Source: Rhexocercosporidium sp. MPI-PUGE-AT-0058 (lineage: Eukaryota > Ascomycota > Leotiomycetes > Helotiales). From it: 64,000 nt of DNA. Positions 23,663 to 35,353 of this stretch are shown one piece after another. Position 1 is the stretch's first letter, and every line of letters begins with the position of its first letter. The notes beneath the pieces were generated by a model that worked only from the letters and a program-made list of their open reading frames with translations, ran no database searches and was not told the DNA's origin. The stretch lies in NCBI GenBank assembly GCA_020746875.1, contig JAGTJL010000003.1, forward strand, positions 3,100,001 through 3,164,000, in the 5' to 3' direction. A program made the translations under genes and the position numbers.

Positions 23663-24837
23663 ATGACGAAACTTATAGTCATCGTAGGTATCACAGGCCA
23701 GAAAGTACGTATCTCCCAACCGCCCCATTCGTTATTATGATTCACAAGCTTACAATCACAGGGCGGATCCGTAGCAAGATTCTTCTCGTCCCTCTCAGAC
23801 TGGAAGATCCGCGGCCTAACCCGCAATCCCAGCTCCCCCTCATCCCTCCACTGGACCTCCCTCGGGGTCGAAATCATCGCCGCCGACCTCTCCTGCCCCT
23901 CAACACTCGCTTCCGCCTTCTCAGGCGCAACAGCCATCTTCAGCACGACCGATTTCTGGGGTCCTTTCTACGACCCCTCCACACCAGCCCTATTGAAAGA
24001 CGGGGAAAATTTAGCGCAGTTTTATAAAGAGGCAGAGAAAATGCAAGGGGTGAATGTAGCTGATGCGGCGAGTAAGATTGTGGGGTTGGAGAGGTTGGTC
24101 GTTAGTGCTCTTTGTCATGCTGAGGAGGGGAGCGTTGGGATATATAGAAATGTAGCGCATTGGGATGGTAAGGCTGAGGCTGTGAAGTATTTGAAGGAGA
24201 CGTATCCGGGCTTGGCGGAGAAGACGACGGTGGTGGTTGTTGGTAATTATATGGAGAATTGGATGATGGATATTAAACTCCGCAAAGTAAGTCTACCAAC
24301 CTTCAGAAAGCTTCGTCAGACTTACAAAGGTTTCTCTCTCTAGCAGACTGATGGTTCCTTCCGCCTCGCCCTTGTAGGATCTGGCAAGACTCCTCAACCT
24401 CACATCAGTATTGCCGACGACCTCGGAAGTGTGGTGCATGCCGCACTCCTCACGCCCCCAGGCAAGATCATCTTAGCAGCTAGAAGCATGCTCTCCTACA
24501 CCTTGCAACTTCAAATCTGGTGTGAAGCTAACCAAGTCTTATTCGGTAGCTTCGACGAGCTCTCAGTAGATATGTTCGAGAAGTTTTTTTCCAGTTCCAG
24601 AACTAGGAAGGAATTTGGCGAGATGATGGCGTTTATAGATGAGTTTGGGTACGCGGGGATTGGGAGGTCGTGCTGCCTGAGCAGGTAAGTTCCTTATCTT
24701 GCTGTTGCTTGCAGGTCGAGAGTACTGGGTGGAATATGCTGACGGATGTGCGGTGGTAGTTGGGAGTTTCTTGCCCGATGACTAGTTTTGAAGAGTTTGT
24801 GAAGAAGCAAGATTGGTCAAAGCAGTTGAACGCGTGA
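23663..24837 (+). CDS. NmrA-like family protein with disrupted 3' end
   Basis: Exons 23663-23704, 23762-24286 and 24344 onward. The N-terminus has the Rossmann signature GITGQKGGSVARFF with TRNPSSPSS after beta 2 and a long domain of the NmrA/HSCARG type, which bind NAD(P)(H) as redox sensors without catalysis. The conserved frame runs without stops to about 24655, then a run of four G (24655-24658) shifts the frame by one. The continuation GDWEVVLPEQ, expected for this family, sits in the neighbouring frame, followed by an in-frame TAG at 24757-24759 and the remaining conserved tail TSFEEFVKKQDWSK up to 24837. As it stands the product would end at 24688 with about 304 residues. The gene is either in early decay or carries an assembly error in the G run; the extra TAG favours decay. 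Confidence 0.75.
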
Positions 24838-24959
24838 GATTGGGATAGGGGATAATGGAAAAAGTGTCTAGGACTAGTACTGTTATACATAGATTACATG
24901 TATTCCGCCCTGTCGTAGAGATTTTGCTTTCCACAACGGCGAAGGGGTATATAAGCTTA

Positions 24960-26326
24960 CTAGTCTCCGCCAAACGGATAGTTGAACTTCAGTAGACCAT
25001 TTAATCCTCCCACCCAACCATCGTCCTCGTCGTTTCCAGATTTGGTGCCTCGCATGATACAGGGAACCCCTCCAATCCATTCTTTGCCTTTCGTGATATA
25101 TTCTCCATTGACTCGCACTTCCATGCCAACGCCTACTCCAATACTTCGTCTTCGACCGTCGATGCTGACTTCTAGCTCTCTGCCCCTATTCTTCTCGCTT
25201 AATCGAAGCGTGATAGGTGTGTTGGCTGGTAGGACAAGGGGCCGGAAGGATAGACTTCTCGGACAGATGGGCGTCAACATGAGACTGCTAACCAAAGGAT
25301 GAATGATACTACCACCCGAGCTCAAGCTATAAGCCGTGCTGCCAGTGGGGGTAGAGATGATCATTCCATCCGCAACAGCCTCTGTCAGGAATCTTCCACC
25401 AACAAACACCTCGATGATTGCCAAATGTGCCTCCTTTCCTCGGTGAATTATGACCTCATTCATAGCATGGACATCTCCCAGAGCACTTTCCGTAGTGTTG
25501 TCCCCTATCACCCTGTTCCCATTCGCATCAAAGACGCCGACCTTTAATCGATTCCGCAGTAAGATCTTCGAGCTCCTTGATGGTCCCATGGATTTCCCCC
25601 TGACGCTTGACCAGCCTGTGACTACGCCCCCCATATCGGGGACGACTTTCTCTAGATGTGGATGTTTCTGATCCTGGAGAAGATGTGACCCTGCCCCAGC
25701 ACCAGACATGTAAACTTCCCGAAATGCTCGTTTGTATTCGGAAAATTTCCACTCCCCAAGAAATCCCAGTGTGCCCATACTGAATGAGAGAATTGGAGGG
25801 ACGTGTCGTTCTGTACTGAAGAGGGAGGATGCGTGGAGGATTGTGCCGTCTCCGCCCAGGGTTGTAGTCATGTCGACCTTGGTGGCAAGATCACCCGCTG
25901 TGCTGGCTGTGTATATGGGAAAAGAGAATTGCTTGTGCATCTGTGCAGCGACTGCAGGTTCGAATATGAAAGAGACATTATCGTAGTTCGAATGAATGTG
26001 TCTAGAAAGTTAGCCCGCGAACAGAAGAAATAGAGGCAGGACTGACTTTGCATATTCCAGCAAGGACTCTGTGACCTGAGGAGCTCTCTTTTTCTTGATT
26101 ATGAGGACATTTCGGGGTGGAGAGGGCCATATCAGAGATAGCAAGTCACTTGTCTGCGATTCTATTTAACGTCAGTGAAGCTACAGTTGGCACGGAGAAA
26201 CATACCTTGATATCTCGGAACAATCCTATCCGGAAGATTCTCTACATCCAGAATCTCTCTTCTCGCAGATGTACTACTAAATTGTCTTTTCCAAACGGCA
26301 CCTCTCGGCAGTCTCCTCAATATCAT
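24960..26326 (-). CDS. pos5: NAD(H) kinase, mitochondrial type (Pos5-like)
   Basis: Three exons, 26326-26206, 26161-26047 and 26001-24960, with introns of 44 and 45 nt, give 425 residues. Family motifs are all present: TTLGGDGTILHAS (diphosphate binding), AMNEVIIHRG (ribose and metal site) and STPTGSTAYSLSSGG (NAD ribose and catalytic region), followed by the SIDGRR strand. The N-terminus is rich in Arg/Ser without acids (RRLPRGAVWKRQFSSTSARR), a good mitochondrial presequence, so the enzyme should phosphorylate NADH/NAD to NADP(H) in the matrix, as yeast Pos5 does. An upstream in-frame ATG at 26458 would add 44 residues; 26326 was chosen because it exposes the presequence. It is divergent from the acyltransferase at 26971. 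Confidence 0.94.
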
Positions 26327-26970
26327 CGTCGCGTTTACTTGTGGTGGTGTTGTTGACCAAACAAGGCAAATGTCCGTTTTTAGCCGGAACAGGAAGCTGG
26401 ATGTGGAGGTTCTTGGCGGATCATCATAAGCATTCTCTCCCGCAGAACGTATTGGCATACGTGTAACAATCCATTTCTGTCTCTAACACGAAGTTTCTGG
26501 ACAAGACGATGTTGTCAAATCAAGCCCATGGTCGCAGCACGGGAATGCTGTCGACTCTGGCTGCTAGAATGCCTTATCGCGGCGATAAGGAAAAGCTTAC
26601 CCGGATGATGCAGGCAGGGCAAGGGTCACATTCCAGTCTTGACGTATTTGGGTGCCCGCCGACCAGCTGGAGTACAAAACGCCTTGAAGAATCCTATTGA
26701 CCACAACTGCTCGAATCACACGTCCCACAAAGAAATGGATATTTCCAGTTGACAACCATACGCATTTGGAAGGGCTGTCTCCTACACCAGAGTGGTATTA
26801 TCACAGTCGTTTGATCAGGCGTTGTCAGCAGCAGCGCGGAATTGTCGGATACGCACACGACAGCAGGTCTGCCTTGACAGTTGGAGGGCTGGGCTGAGAC
26901 ACCAGGCTGAATCTCGATATCTACGACTACAAGAAGCACGAGGGCAGGCACTTTGGGAGAGAAAGCAACC
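26327..26970. promoter_or_regulatory. Bidirectional promoter between NAD kinase and acyltransferase
   Basis: The two genes start 644 bases apart on opposite strands, so this segment must hold both promoters and leaders. Reading frames inside it show no coding signature. Confidence 0.5.
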
Positions 26971-28375
26971 ATGGCGACAGAGCTCAGGCAGAGGAATACG
27001 TCTGCAAAGACGAAGGCGCTTGATACAGAGGAGAAGGTAGAGGCAGGCCATCCAGGTGGGCATATCAAGCATTCAGGGCCTGTGCAGATCCTACGACTTC
27101 TGCTGGTCGTTGTGTATTTCTTCTCGTCATGCTGCACGTAAGTGACACTTTGTATCTCGTGGGACTCGAGCTGATTTGGTCAGGATTGTCGCAACCCAGT
27201 TCCTTGGAGTTCCTCTCTACTGGATCAACAGAGATTTATATTATGCCTACATGGCCTTGACGAAACAGTCTTTCGGGATCTTTGTCACAACTTTGACAAA
27301 GTGGTGGGCTCCTACGGTTGTGCGAATAAGTGGTGATGCTTCTGTGGCAGGACAGTTGAAGAGAACGGCAGACGGAAGAGTGGAATGCCATTTCCCAGAT
27401 AGGATTGTCATGATCGCAAATCACCAGGTACTCATCCTACTTTAGCTCTTGCTCGTATAAAGCACTTATACTGACATCTGCAGATATACTCTGACTGGCT
27501 TTACCTCTGGTGGATTGCGTATACCAACCGACCTCACATGCACGGGCACATATACATTATATTGAAGGAGTCGCTGAAGCATGTACCCGTTGTGGGTTGG
27601 GGAATGAGATTCTATGGCTTCATTTTCATGTCAAGGAAAATGTCGACCGATCAGCCCCGACTTGCACATCGGTTACAGCAGCTGAAGGAAGTTCACAAAG
27701 GACCCATGTCTGGGACTGCAGGACTCGACCCAATGTGGCTACTCCTCTTTCCCGAAGGCACAAATGCCAGTGACAATGGCCGGCGGAAGAGTGCTGCATG
27801 GGCAGAAAAACAAGGGATCAAAGACATGGAGCATGTTCTTTTGCCTAGAAGCACTGGGTCGTTCTTCTGCTTGAATGAGTTGAAGGGATCAGTAGAGTAT
27901 GTCTACGATTGCACGTTGGCTTATGAAGGAGTTCCGTAAGCAAAATGTTCTTCCAACTTCAACCGAGGCTAACAGATGCAGACGAGGAAAATTCGGCCAA
28001 GATCTCTTCACCCTCCGCTCCATGTACCTTCAAGGCCGACCCCCACCATCAGTTAATATGTACTGGCGGCGCTTCGCTATCAAAGACATGCCTCTCGATG
28101 ATGCTGGTAAGTTTGAGTTGTGGCTCCGAGAAAGGTGGTACGAAAAGGACAGTTTCATTGAGCACTTCCTTGCCACCGGCCGGTTTCCAGCCGCCAAGGA
28201 GGCAACAAATGGTGTCTCGGCCGGAAAAGGCAGTGACGACTTCATCGAGACAGAAGTCAAACTCAACCACACCCTGGAAGTGGGGAAAATCTTCGTGGTT
28301 CTGGCGGCGTTCGCATTGGTGGCGAACTTGCTGGCTAAGATGTGGAATGTAGCGCTTTATGGCAAGCAGTACTAA
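26971..28375 (+). CDS. Lysophospholipid / 1-acyl-glycerol-3-phosphate acyltransferase (PlsC family)
   Basis: Four exons, 26971-27137, 27184-27427, 27484-27935 and 27982-28375, give 418 residues. Motif I, NHQIYSDW (HxxxxD), is split by intron 2; motif II lies near GWGMRFYGFIFMSR; motif III is LLFPEGTN. Hydrophobic segments occur at about 38-62 and near the C-terminus (KIFVVLAAFALVANLLA), giving an ER-membrane topology. The NHQxYxDW form with PVVGWGMxF is typical of the LCLAT1/AGPAT5-like and yeast Cst26-like class, which acylates lysophosphatidic acid or lysophosphatidylinositol. Substrate choice is inferred only from the class. Confidence 0.95.
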
Positions 28376-28717
28376 TACATTCGCTTCATCTAAGAATGAG
28401 AGAGGAGAGGAAAGTAGAAGGCAGAAGATGTAAATGGGGTTTGGGTTTGACAGGGTACTTGGGTGACGGATTAGGTGCTGTAATTTTGGATTTCAGGCTC
28501 GGCGATTGGAAGATACCCGTTCGAAGGACATGAATTTTTACCAGTGGCCCTCCTTTTCATTTTCGCCTTCTCAGTCAGAGGCACAACATAGATAAGCAGG
28601 GCCACCAGACAGAGTATGGGGCTATTGCAGTGGATACAGCAGATGAACACCTTCTCAATTTCGACAGTTCTACGTCTTTGAACATCGGAACATTCTCGTA
28701 ACACCTCAAGTGAACGA
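28376..28717. other. Intergenic 3' flanks
   Basis: Convergent tails of the acyltransferase and the HET pseudogene. Nothing else seen. Confidence 0.4.
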
Positions 28718-30433
28718 TCATGATTCTACATCCTCTTTCCTCCTGTTACTACATCTTTCCCGTTTAACGCTCCGCTTTAAGCTCCTCTTCCACTCGCTCT
28801 CTATCTTAGCTACAGCATCTTTTTTGAATGAGCCCTGCTTTTCTACTTTCCATAGAAGTTCCCGTGGAAGCATGTTGCGAAACGAGCCTGCATTGTATTC
28901 GCTCTGCATCAATTCGCCAACTCGACTCGCAATCCCGGACATAGCCATGAACTTGTCCTTTTCAGGAAAAGTCAAATGACAGTTTGAATATGCTTCCACA
29001 ACATCGAGTCATAGCTCCTGGAGCTTGAATGTCGATTTATCAGCTTCATTCCTTTCTAAAATATTAGGGACGAGCTGAAGCCGAAGGATCTCTCTGCGAA
29101 GCTCTCTTAATCGATTTTGATCGCGCCCATGTGGGGAGATAAATGACTCTCGATAGACCAAGACTGCAAGATCAGGCTTCATACCAGCTGGAAACACTTC
29201 ACACGCCAGGGGAATCTGAGTGCACTCCCACGACATTTGACCAATTCCGAATCGAAGAATCGTAGGTGCCAAGAGCATCTCCTAGGCAATCCAACCTCGT
29301 CTCTCTAGTGGTCTGGCAATGTGGTTTCCGATACAGACAGGGAGAATGACAAACTCGCTTTCAGACATCTTGAATCTCGTGGGTGTTCTCAGATCTGCCA
29401 ATGTATCGTGTTGAATAAAGCCTAGCTCAGGATCCAAAGTCTCTGCTGCAATGTTGACTAGGCTGTTGGCGTAGATTGATCACATAGCCAACCCGTTCTC
29501 TTGCCAGTCCTCGAGGCTACCTTCACCGCTCCGAATTATACACATGAAATCTACCCATAGATATGGGACTTCCAGAGCCCGACAGACAAGAATGGCATCT
29601 CTAAGAGTTGGTAATACATCCTCTTCACCGATTTCCGTCTGATACTGAGAGATGTTGTCCTGAGTAAGGCTGAACCGATCGTCAAAATTTGACCAGCGAT
29701 GGCTCAGAGTAACGTAAGATTCGGACAGCCCTTCTTTGAGGTCTTCTGATAGGACCAAACGAGGAGACGGTCCTCTCACATCAATCAATCTCATTGGATA
29801 GTATGCCTGATCGCAACCTTGCTCACAATCATCATGCTCGAGACGACAACGCAAATACCACGTCCTTGCGAGACTCAGTTCCGATATCTTGGTTACAGCG
29901 CTCATGTGCCCTGGATTTTCGAGCGAGAGTTCTCTTCCTTGAGTTCTCATAACTTCCGTCAGGTCCCTCATAGCACTTTTCTCTCTTTCCGTTGCAGATA
30001 AATTCAAGTTCTCTTGCTCCCAGTTTTCTTTCGCTGCCGTATTAATACCGTCTTCGGTGTGAAGCCACTTTGGATACATGCCCTCGTAAAGATGAATAAT
30101 CCGAACCGCTGCAAGGCCCTCGATCTGAAAGTAGAACCGCCAATGACCTTGCTGATGAGCATAGTCGATAGTCATGATAGCCTCTGGCCGAAACTCAGTG
30201 CTAAAAGTCGTGTGGAGGTACGAGCAGGATTCGCAGCCACCGGCGGCGGAGTTCTCTATCTCCGCGAGTGTCTTTGTTGCAGACTTTCCGGAGGAATTGC
30301 ATATGGTGACTTTTGGAATGGCGAAGATATCTTCGCATGGGGATTGACAGGTGCACAGAGTAGCACCATGTCGCTGATAAGCCGCCAGTTTGGCAGCGTA
30401 CAGCCAATTGAACCCGTTGCAGAAATCCCACAA
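28718..30433 (-). pseudogene. HET-domain gene, inactivated by three in-frame stops
   Basis: One continuous minus-strand frame from the ATG at 30433 to 28718 carries the layout of a HET (heterokaryon incompatibility) protein. It has an N-terminal GGCESCSYL element, the HET core YVTLSHRWSNF, then LPTLRDAILVCRALEVPYLWVD leading to CIIR and DWQENGLAM. The homology then continues in the same frame across three stops: TGA at 29480-29482, TAG at 29282-29284 and TGA at 29009-29011. Between them lie SIYANSLVNIAAE, RPLERRGWIA and, later, YSNCHLTFPEKDKFMAMSGIA, all usual HET-protein blocks. No frameshift is needed, so decay is by point mutation. HET proteins trigger cell death after fusion of unlike strains; this copy can at best make the N-terminal 317 residues. 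The end after about 28840 no longer looks like the family. Confidence 0.82.
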
Positions 30434-31272
30434 CCTTAGGAACTCATCACTTTCGATAATTCTGAATTATGCAGACTCCGGAATTCGGAGCCTATCAAAA
30501 CATTACAGGACAGTGTTTTGGAGGTTTATGTGGTGTCGCAATATGAGGTTGAAATCGAGCGAGCTGGCACCTTTATGAGTTTGGGGAAGCGTGGGATGCT
30601 GAAGCTCGATCCAATCAGGTCAGATCTAATTATCGCAAGAAACTTGCTGAGTTTCATTTTCAGCCGCATGGGCTGAGCTTAGTACTTGATAACTCCCTGA
30701 TAGTAGGCATTGAAGGGCACGAAGAGTTAGAAGAGTATCTTAGTAGCTTGTCGTTGTCGAAAGCCAAATTATAAAAGAAACCTAGGTAAGGCTCGCAAAC
30801 CAAATCACGTGGTGAATACCGTGACATCTCACAATTGCTTCAGCAACCTGTGCTCTTCTATCATGATGAAACAGAATTCCACAGCCACCACATGGCAAAC
30901 AGCGATTATCCAGTATGGAGGCGGCACCAGGCGAGACTAAAGAAGCTTACTCAACGCGTTCTGTGAGCTTAAAAAGTAACAAGAGCTCGTGGTGTTGCTG
31001 TAGAATTCGGGTCCTATTTTCACGTAACTCGACACCCTTAGCAAATCTGCACGCCAGCGATGACACAGTTATTATTTTCGAAATAAATAGGACTCAAACG
31101 ATTCAGAATAAGTCACATTATGTAGCTAGCACTTGACATATGAGAATATTCCTTGGGGTCGCAAGTATAAATTCAATTGAATGCAAAGTACTGATGGTTT
31201 GTCTCGTCACAGGGTGCGTCTCTCGACGCCGGGACGGACGTTACAGAAATTTGGTCCCAAAAGCGCAGTAAC
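30434..31272. other. Intergenic, 0.84 kb
   Basis: 5' flank of the HET pseudogene and 3' flank of the six-Cys secreted protein. No supported gene. Confidence 0.4.
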
Positions 31273-31770
31273 CTAACACTCAAAGTCGACCGTACAGACC
31301 CAGCCTCCAACATCTCTATCCAGCGGACACCTATTCCCATCATCCCCAAACTTCTTCCCCGCGTATATCACCCCCGGGTGCAAAGTACCTTGCATCCCAT
31401 TCGGTGTGACATTTACAAAGTTCGGTCCCAATGCTACCTTGTCTAACGAAATCGGCACCTTGGTCTTCTTACTGTATGACTGGCCTCGGGCTGAGCCAAT
31501 GATATGGCATGTCTGATTGTAGATGTCTATGTCTATAATAGAGCCTGTATTGGTGCCGTGGGCGAGTGTCAGGACCATGCAGTCTCTACTTGGATATTTC
31601 CAGTGCGTGCAGTACCTGGCTGCTAGTTCTCCGGGCTTGGAGACGGGCTTGGGTTTGGAGACTGAGATGGGCTTCGGGACCGGGTTAGGGGTGAACAATG
31701 GGATAGCCGAGAGTAGTGAGGCCAGGGCTAGGAGAGATACTAGCATGATTATCATGGTGTTCAGATACAT
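31273..31770 (-). CDS. Small secreted protein with six cysteines
   Basis: A single exon of 165 residues. A signal peptide of about 22 residues is followed by a Pro/Lys/Ser linker built from KP and SKP units (VPKPISVSKPKPVSKP), then a compact domain from about 50 to 165 with exactly six Cys (in RYCTHW, RDCMV, QTCHI, NRCPL, WVCTV, and the final EC). The Cys spacing suggests three disulphides. It does not match the 50-57 kb family or any family I know. The start at 31770 was chosen over one 41 codons upstream because it opens the signal peptide. Secretion is inferred from sequence; an effector or cell-wall role is speculation. Confidence 0.75.
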   Translation of the reverse strand: MYLNTMIIMLVSLLALASLLSAIPLFTPNPVPKPISVSKPKPVSKPGELAARYCTHWKYPSRDCMVLTLAHGTNTGSIIDIDIYNQTCHIIGSARGQSYSKKTKVPISLDKVALGPNFVNVTPNGMQGTLHPGVIYAGKKFGDDGNRCPLDRDVGGWVCTVDFEC

Positions 31771-32323
31771 CGTAATTGGCTGTGTGTTTGTTTTCTCTTG
31801 ATCTAGTAAACTTTCTCTTTCCCCCCTAGACTTGTGAATCGGTATCTCTAGCGGGCGGACAGAGATAATTCGAACAGATGATGCCGAGATCATATCACAG
31901 TGATACTATGAAGGAAGAAGATTACTTTATACCCTATCAGGAACAGCCATCGATGTTTAGATAATGTGGCACATGAAGCCAGTTGAATGGTTATTTATGC
32001 CAAGACAGCGACATAATTTCCGACCATAACGATTCGGCCAGGCTCAAGAACAAAGAAAGTCGATGATGAGAATAAAGCAATTGATTAAGAATAGCTCATT
32101 ATGCTTCTATGTACTTATTAGTCTTTATTGCTAGTGGTTTCATTGTTCTCGGCCCCTTGAACAAGCCACTCCGGTTTGTATTTACCAACAGAAGAATAAG
32201 CGAGGCAGCACCGATCCCAGAAAGTGTCAGAGGGTCACTGTCGCTACAATAAAAATGAAAAGCACCTAACTCGAAGTTCAAATAAAGTAGCATCAATGAC
32301 ACCTCCTTCGCCAAAGCCAGAAC
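31771..32323. other. Intergenic, 0.55 kb
   Basis: Promoter of the six-Cys protein gene; no other feature seen. Confidence 0.4.
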
Positions 32324-32752
32324 TCAGACCGGTCCCTCTAGCTCACTCGACGCCCGAGACCCATCTCTCAAACCAAGCGCGGAAAGTTCGTCGACAAGCC
32401 TCTGATTCTCCTCGGTCAGAACTTCCGCTTTGATCTTCAGCTCATCCACGAGTCTTGCTTATCTATATCTAAACTACCGTTGAGACCACCTATTCTGCTG
32501 CAGACGTTTCTGTGATCCTCAGCCTAGCCGCATCATATCTAGGTTTGATACTCACCTCGCGAGCTTCCTCTGGAGCCATTTCACCCCTCCTCCATTTCCC
32601 TCTCTTAGAATTAGTATCAAACCCGCATTTCTATGCACTCCATTTCCGCCGTTTAGTTTCTCAGCAGGTGCAATTGTCGACCAATTCTGCGTTTTTGGAA
32701 GCAATTTTGCCTTGACCACAGGACCCCGAGAAGTTGCAAAGATAAATATCAT
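32324..32752 (-). CDS. Possible small coiled-coil protein
   Basis: Two candidate exons, 32752-32556 and 32453-32324, joined by a GTGAGT donor and a GCAAG acceptor (102-nt intron), would give 108 residues. The joined part (KWLQRKLARLVDELKIKAEV with LTEENQRLVDELSAL) reads as an uninterrupted heptad coiled coil across the junction, which is the main reason to believe the splice. The N-terminal 60 residues are featureless. It could be a real small gene or the surviving end of a larger bZIP-like or structural gene. Confidence 0.35.
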
Positions 32753-33592
32753 TTTTGCAGCACATCAACGATGATTTGTTGAGAACACTTGCGTTTCCCT
32801 CAAATACAATAAATGACTTTGGAGATTCCTCGTCGAGGACTCGTTTCGCTTAGCCGCACTCATATACCTGATTGAAATTACTCATTATATAGTAGCTAGA
32901 GAGCTAGACTGTGATTTGTTCCTAAGCCACCTCTACCACGAGGCGCTTCACGTATTTTCAAATTGGGGACACTCGACCGGGATGGTTCTAAGGTTGCTGA
33001 TGGGTGGTGGCTGAGTCCATTCACAGAAAAACACTTATTATGTGAGGCAGTTAATAGATCTGGCGGTGACCGTGGACAGGAGTGCTTGAAATCTGCCAGG
33101 AATATTCTGCTGGACTAGTTGCTGCATGCTGAGATATATTTGGGCGTTCATTAGAGTTTGTGGTTATGTAGAATGGATATTGTGGATAACTAAATATGTC
33201 CAATGACCCCTCAAAACTCTCCTGTGCCTTTCTTTCACGTGGATGACGTATGTATGCATGCATGAGACACACTTAAGCTCTGTATCATCGGGAGGGCATC
33301 CAATTCATGATATCACTAGAGAGCAAAGAAGACATCTGATAGTTTGAATACATCTTTTGGTAATCAATTCGTATCCTATCGTATAGACTTGGCAGCGTGA
33401 TTCAAGACTCCAGTCATGCATCAAAGCTGTCTCGGTGACGTAAGGTATTTTTAGACACCTTAGAATGTATAGTCACAACTCTTAAGTCTCACTGTCACTC
33501 CACGTTCTCTTATGTTTTTTGCCTCTCACCATGTTTTTCTTTTCCTTAGCTCAGGTAATATGACAGCATCCTCGCCCAGAACACCCAGTTGT
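32753..33592. other. Intergenic, 0.84 kb
   Basis: No gene seen; this is the 3' flank of the transcription-factor gene and the upstream region of the small coiled-coil candidate. Confidence 0.4.
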
Positions 33593-35353
33593 TTAATAAG
33601 ACCTGGCTAAGCTCTGAACCTCAAGAAACCTCAAAACCGCATTCTGAGTTTCAAACCACCATCTCTGTTCCGTAAAAATACCAACTTTGGCTAAAAACAT
33701 CATGAAGTAACTTCGCTCCTCTCGCTTAACAGAGGCAGCACACCCTACTAGCAACACCCACAGCAGTATTCCCGGATAGCGAATCCAGAATGGATTCGGT
33801 GCACTGATATTCAGAGATCCGTACAAGAAAGCTAAATCTGGGTAATTGATAGGCGAGTTGAAAGGAGTATAGAGAGAATTGACTGCTCGCTCGTAGATGA
33901 GTGCTGTATGATGCAGGGTTTCGAAAATGTGCATCTCTTCTGCGTTCTTGGCGGATTGCTGCTGTACTGATACCATTCTAGGAAGCGAATTGAGGCTTGA
34001 ATTTGCAACCAGAGTCCTATGCTGGCTTCGCTGCATCCCTTCGGATAGACTGGCAGATGCTCGTGTATCCAACGCATGGCTTGTGAGCTCCCACATCGCC
34101 TGCAAAATGTACTTTGTGTCTTCAGTGCGCCAATTGCATTCAATTTGTCTGAAATCTCCTGTTCCAAAAAGAGGAGATCCGGCGAATTTTCCGTTCTTAG
34201 ATGAACTAGAAGCCGGCGAATGAGGTTGGGGTGGAGGGTTGTATGGAAACCGTGGCTGACTTGCGCATGAAATGGCAATGATGTAGTCAAACCTTGATGA
34301 GTGTCAGCTAAAGATCACAAATCATAAAAGAAAATTTCGACTCTAATTCCGTCCGTAGGGACAATGACTTACATTATAAGCTTAGTAAACATCTGCTGTT
34401 GCTGGATCTTGGAGATGCCGCCTTTCAATTTTACGATGCACTCCAACCCATTCATGTGATTTGACAGATCGAGAGAGGAACCATCGCCGTTCTATTTACA
34501 TGAGTTAGCAGGTAAGCCACGATCATGCGGCGAAGCTCAAATCACTAACCTCCCACATCGTCAAAGTCATGATGGCGCCAATGGTTGCATCGCTTGTGGA
34601 AGTTGTAGGCGACTTCAATTGCCGTTGGATCCATCCGATCGTATCTCCTCGATACTTGAAGCATTCTGGCGTGTGACTGATCCAAGACAGGACGTCACCT
34701 CCTAATAGCGGACCTTTCATAGCTACTTTGTCTGGAATGTCTGCATCAGGCATCCAGATCGATTGTCTTGGAAAGACACTCTGGCCAAATGTCTCTCTAG
34801 GTGAAGCTCCCGCCATTGAGAAGGGGCGGCGGAAAGGCCATTTTGATGGTTTGAGGTAAAGCACTGGACCTCCACCAGCGAAGTATGAATATGGTATTAC
34901 TGGCGGTCAATATTAGTTATGTTCAGGTATCGATTCTTGTAAATTGAAGCGACATGGGACAGAAAATCGCTTACAGCCCTGCAAATAGGGAAGAGCCGCA
35001 TTCGGCATTGGCAATTCAACTTCATTCCGCGGAGCCTGCTGTGATCCTTGTACACCATCCTGGCTCAGGCTGGGTAAAATTCCCCTTCTGTTCTGGGATC
35101 TGGCATGCTTAAGTGTCTCTGCCATTCTTTTTTCACGATGCCATGTTCGTGTAACATGTGACTTGACGATTTTCCGTGACTCAGCGTTCTGATTCTCTTC
35201 TCCAGCCCGGTAGTTGACGAAGCTCAGTACCATTGACTGAGGCCTACTTAATGGCTTCATATTCCTGTTTGGAGAAATCCCTTGGGAAGAACTATCACGT
35301 ACATCATGAAATTGATCACCAGTGCCTCGTTCTTGGGTTGACGATGCATCCAT
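33593..35353 (-). CDS. Fungal-specific transcription-factor-domain protein lacking a zinc cluster
   Basis: Four exons, 35353-34975, 34899-34550, 34491-34373 and 34292-33593, give 515 residues. The start contains FVNYRAGEENQNAESRKIVKSHV and TRTWHREKR, the N-terminal signature of a large family of fungal regulators that are often annotated as transcription factors. The middle has LSWISHTPECFKYRGDTIGWI and the MTLTMWE / NHMNGLECIVKLKGG block with QQQMFTKLI next to an xxPRFP motif, as in the DUF3468-type fungal TF domain. No Zn2Cys6 or other DNA-binding motif is present, so it may act through partners. All four exons join in phase. Target genes are unknown. Confidence 0.9.
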
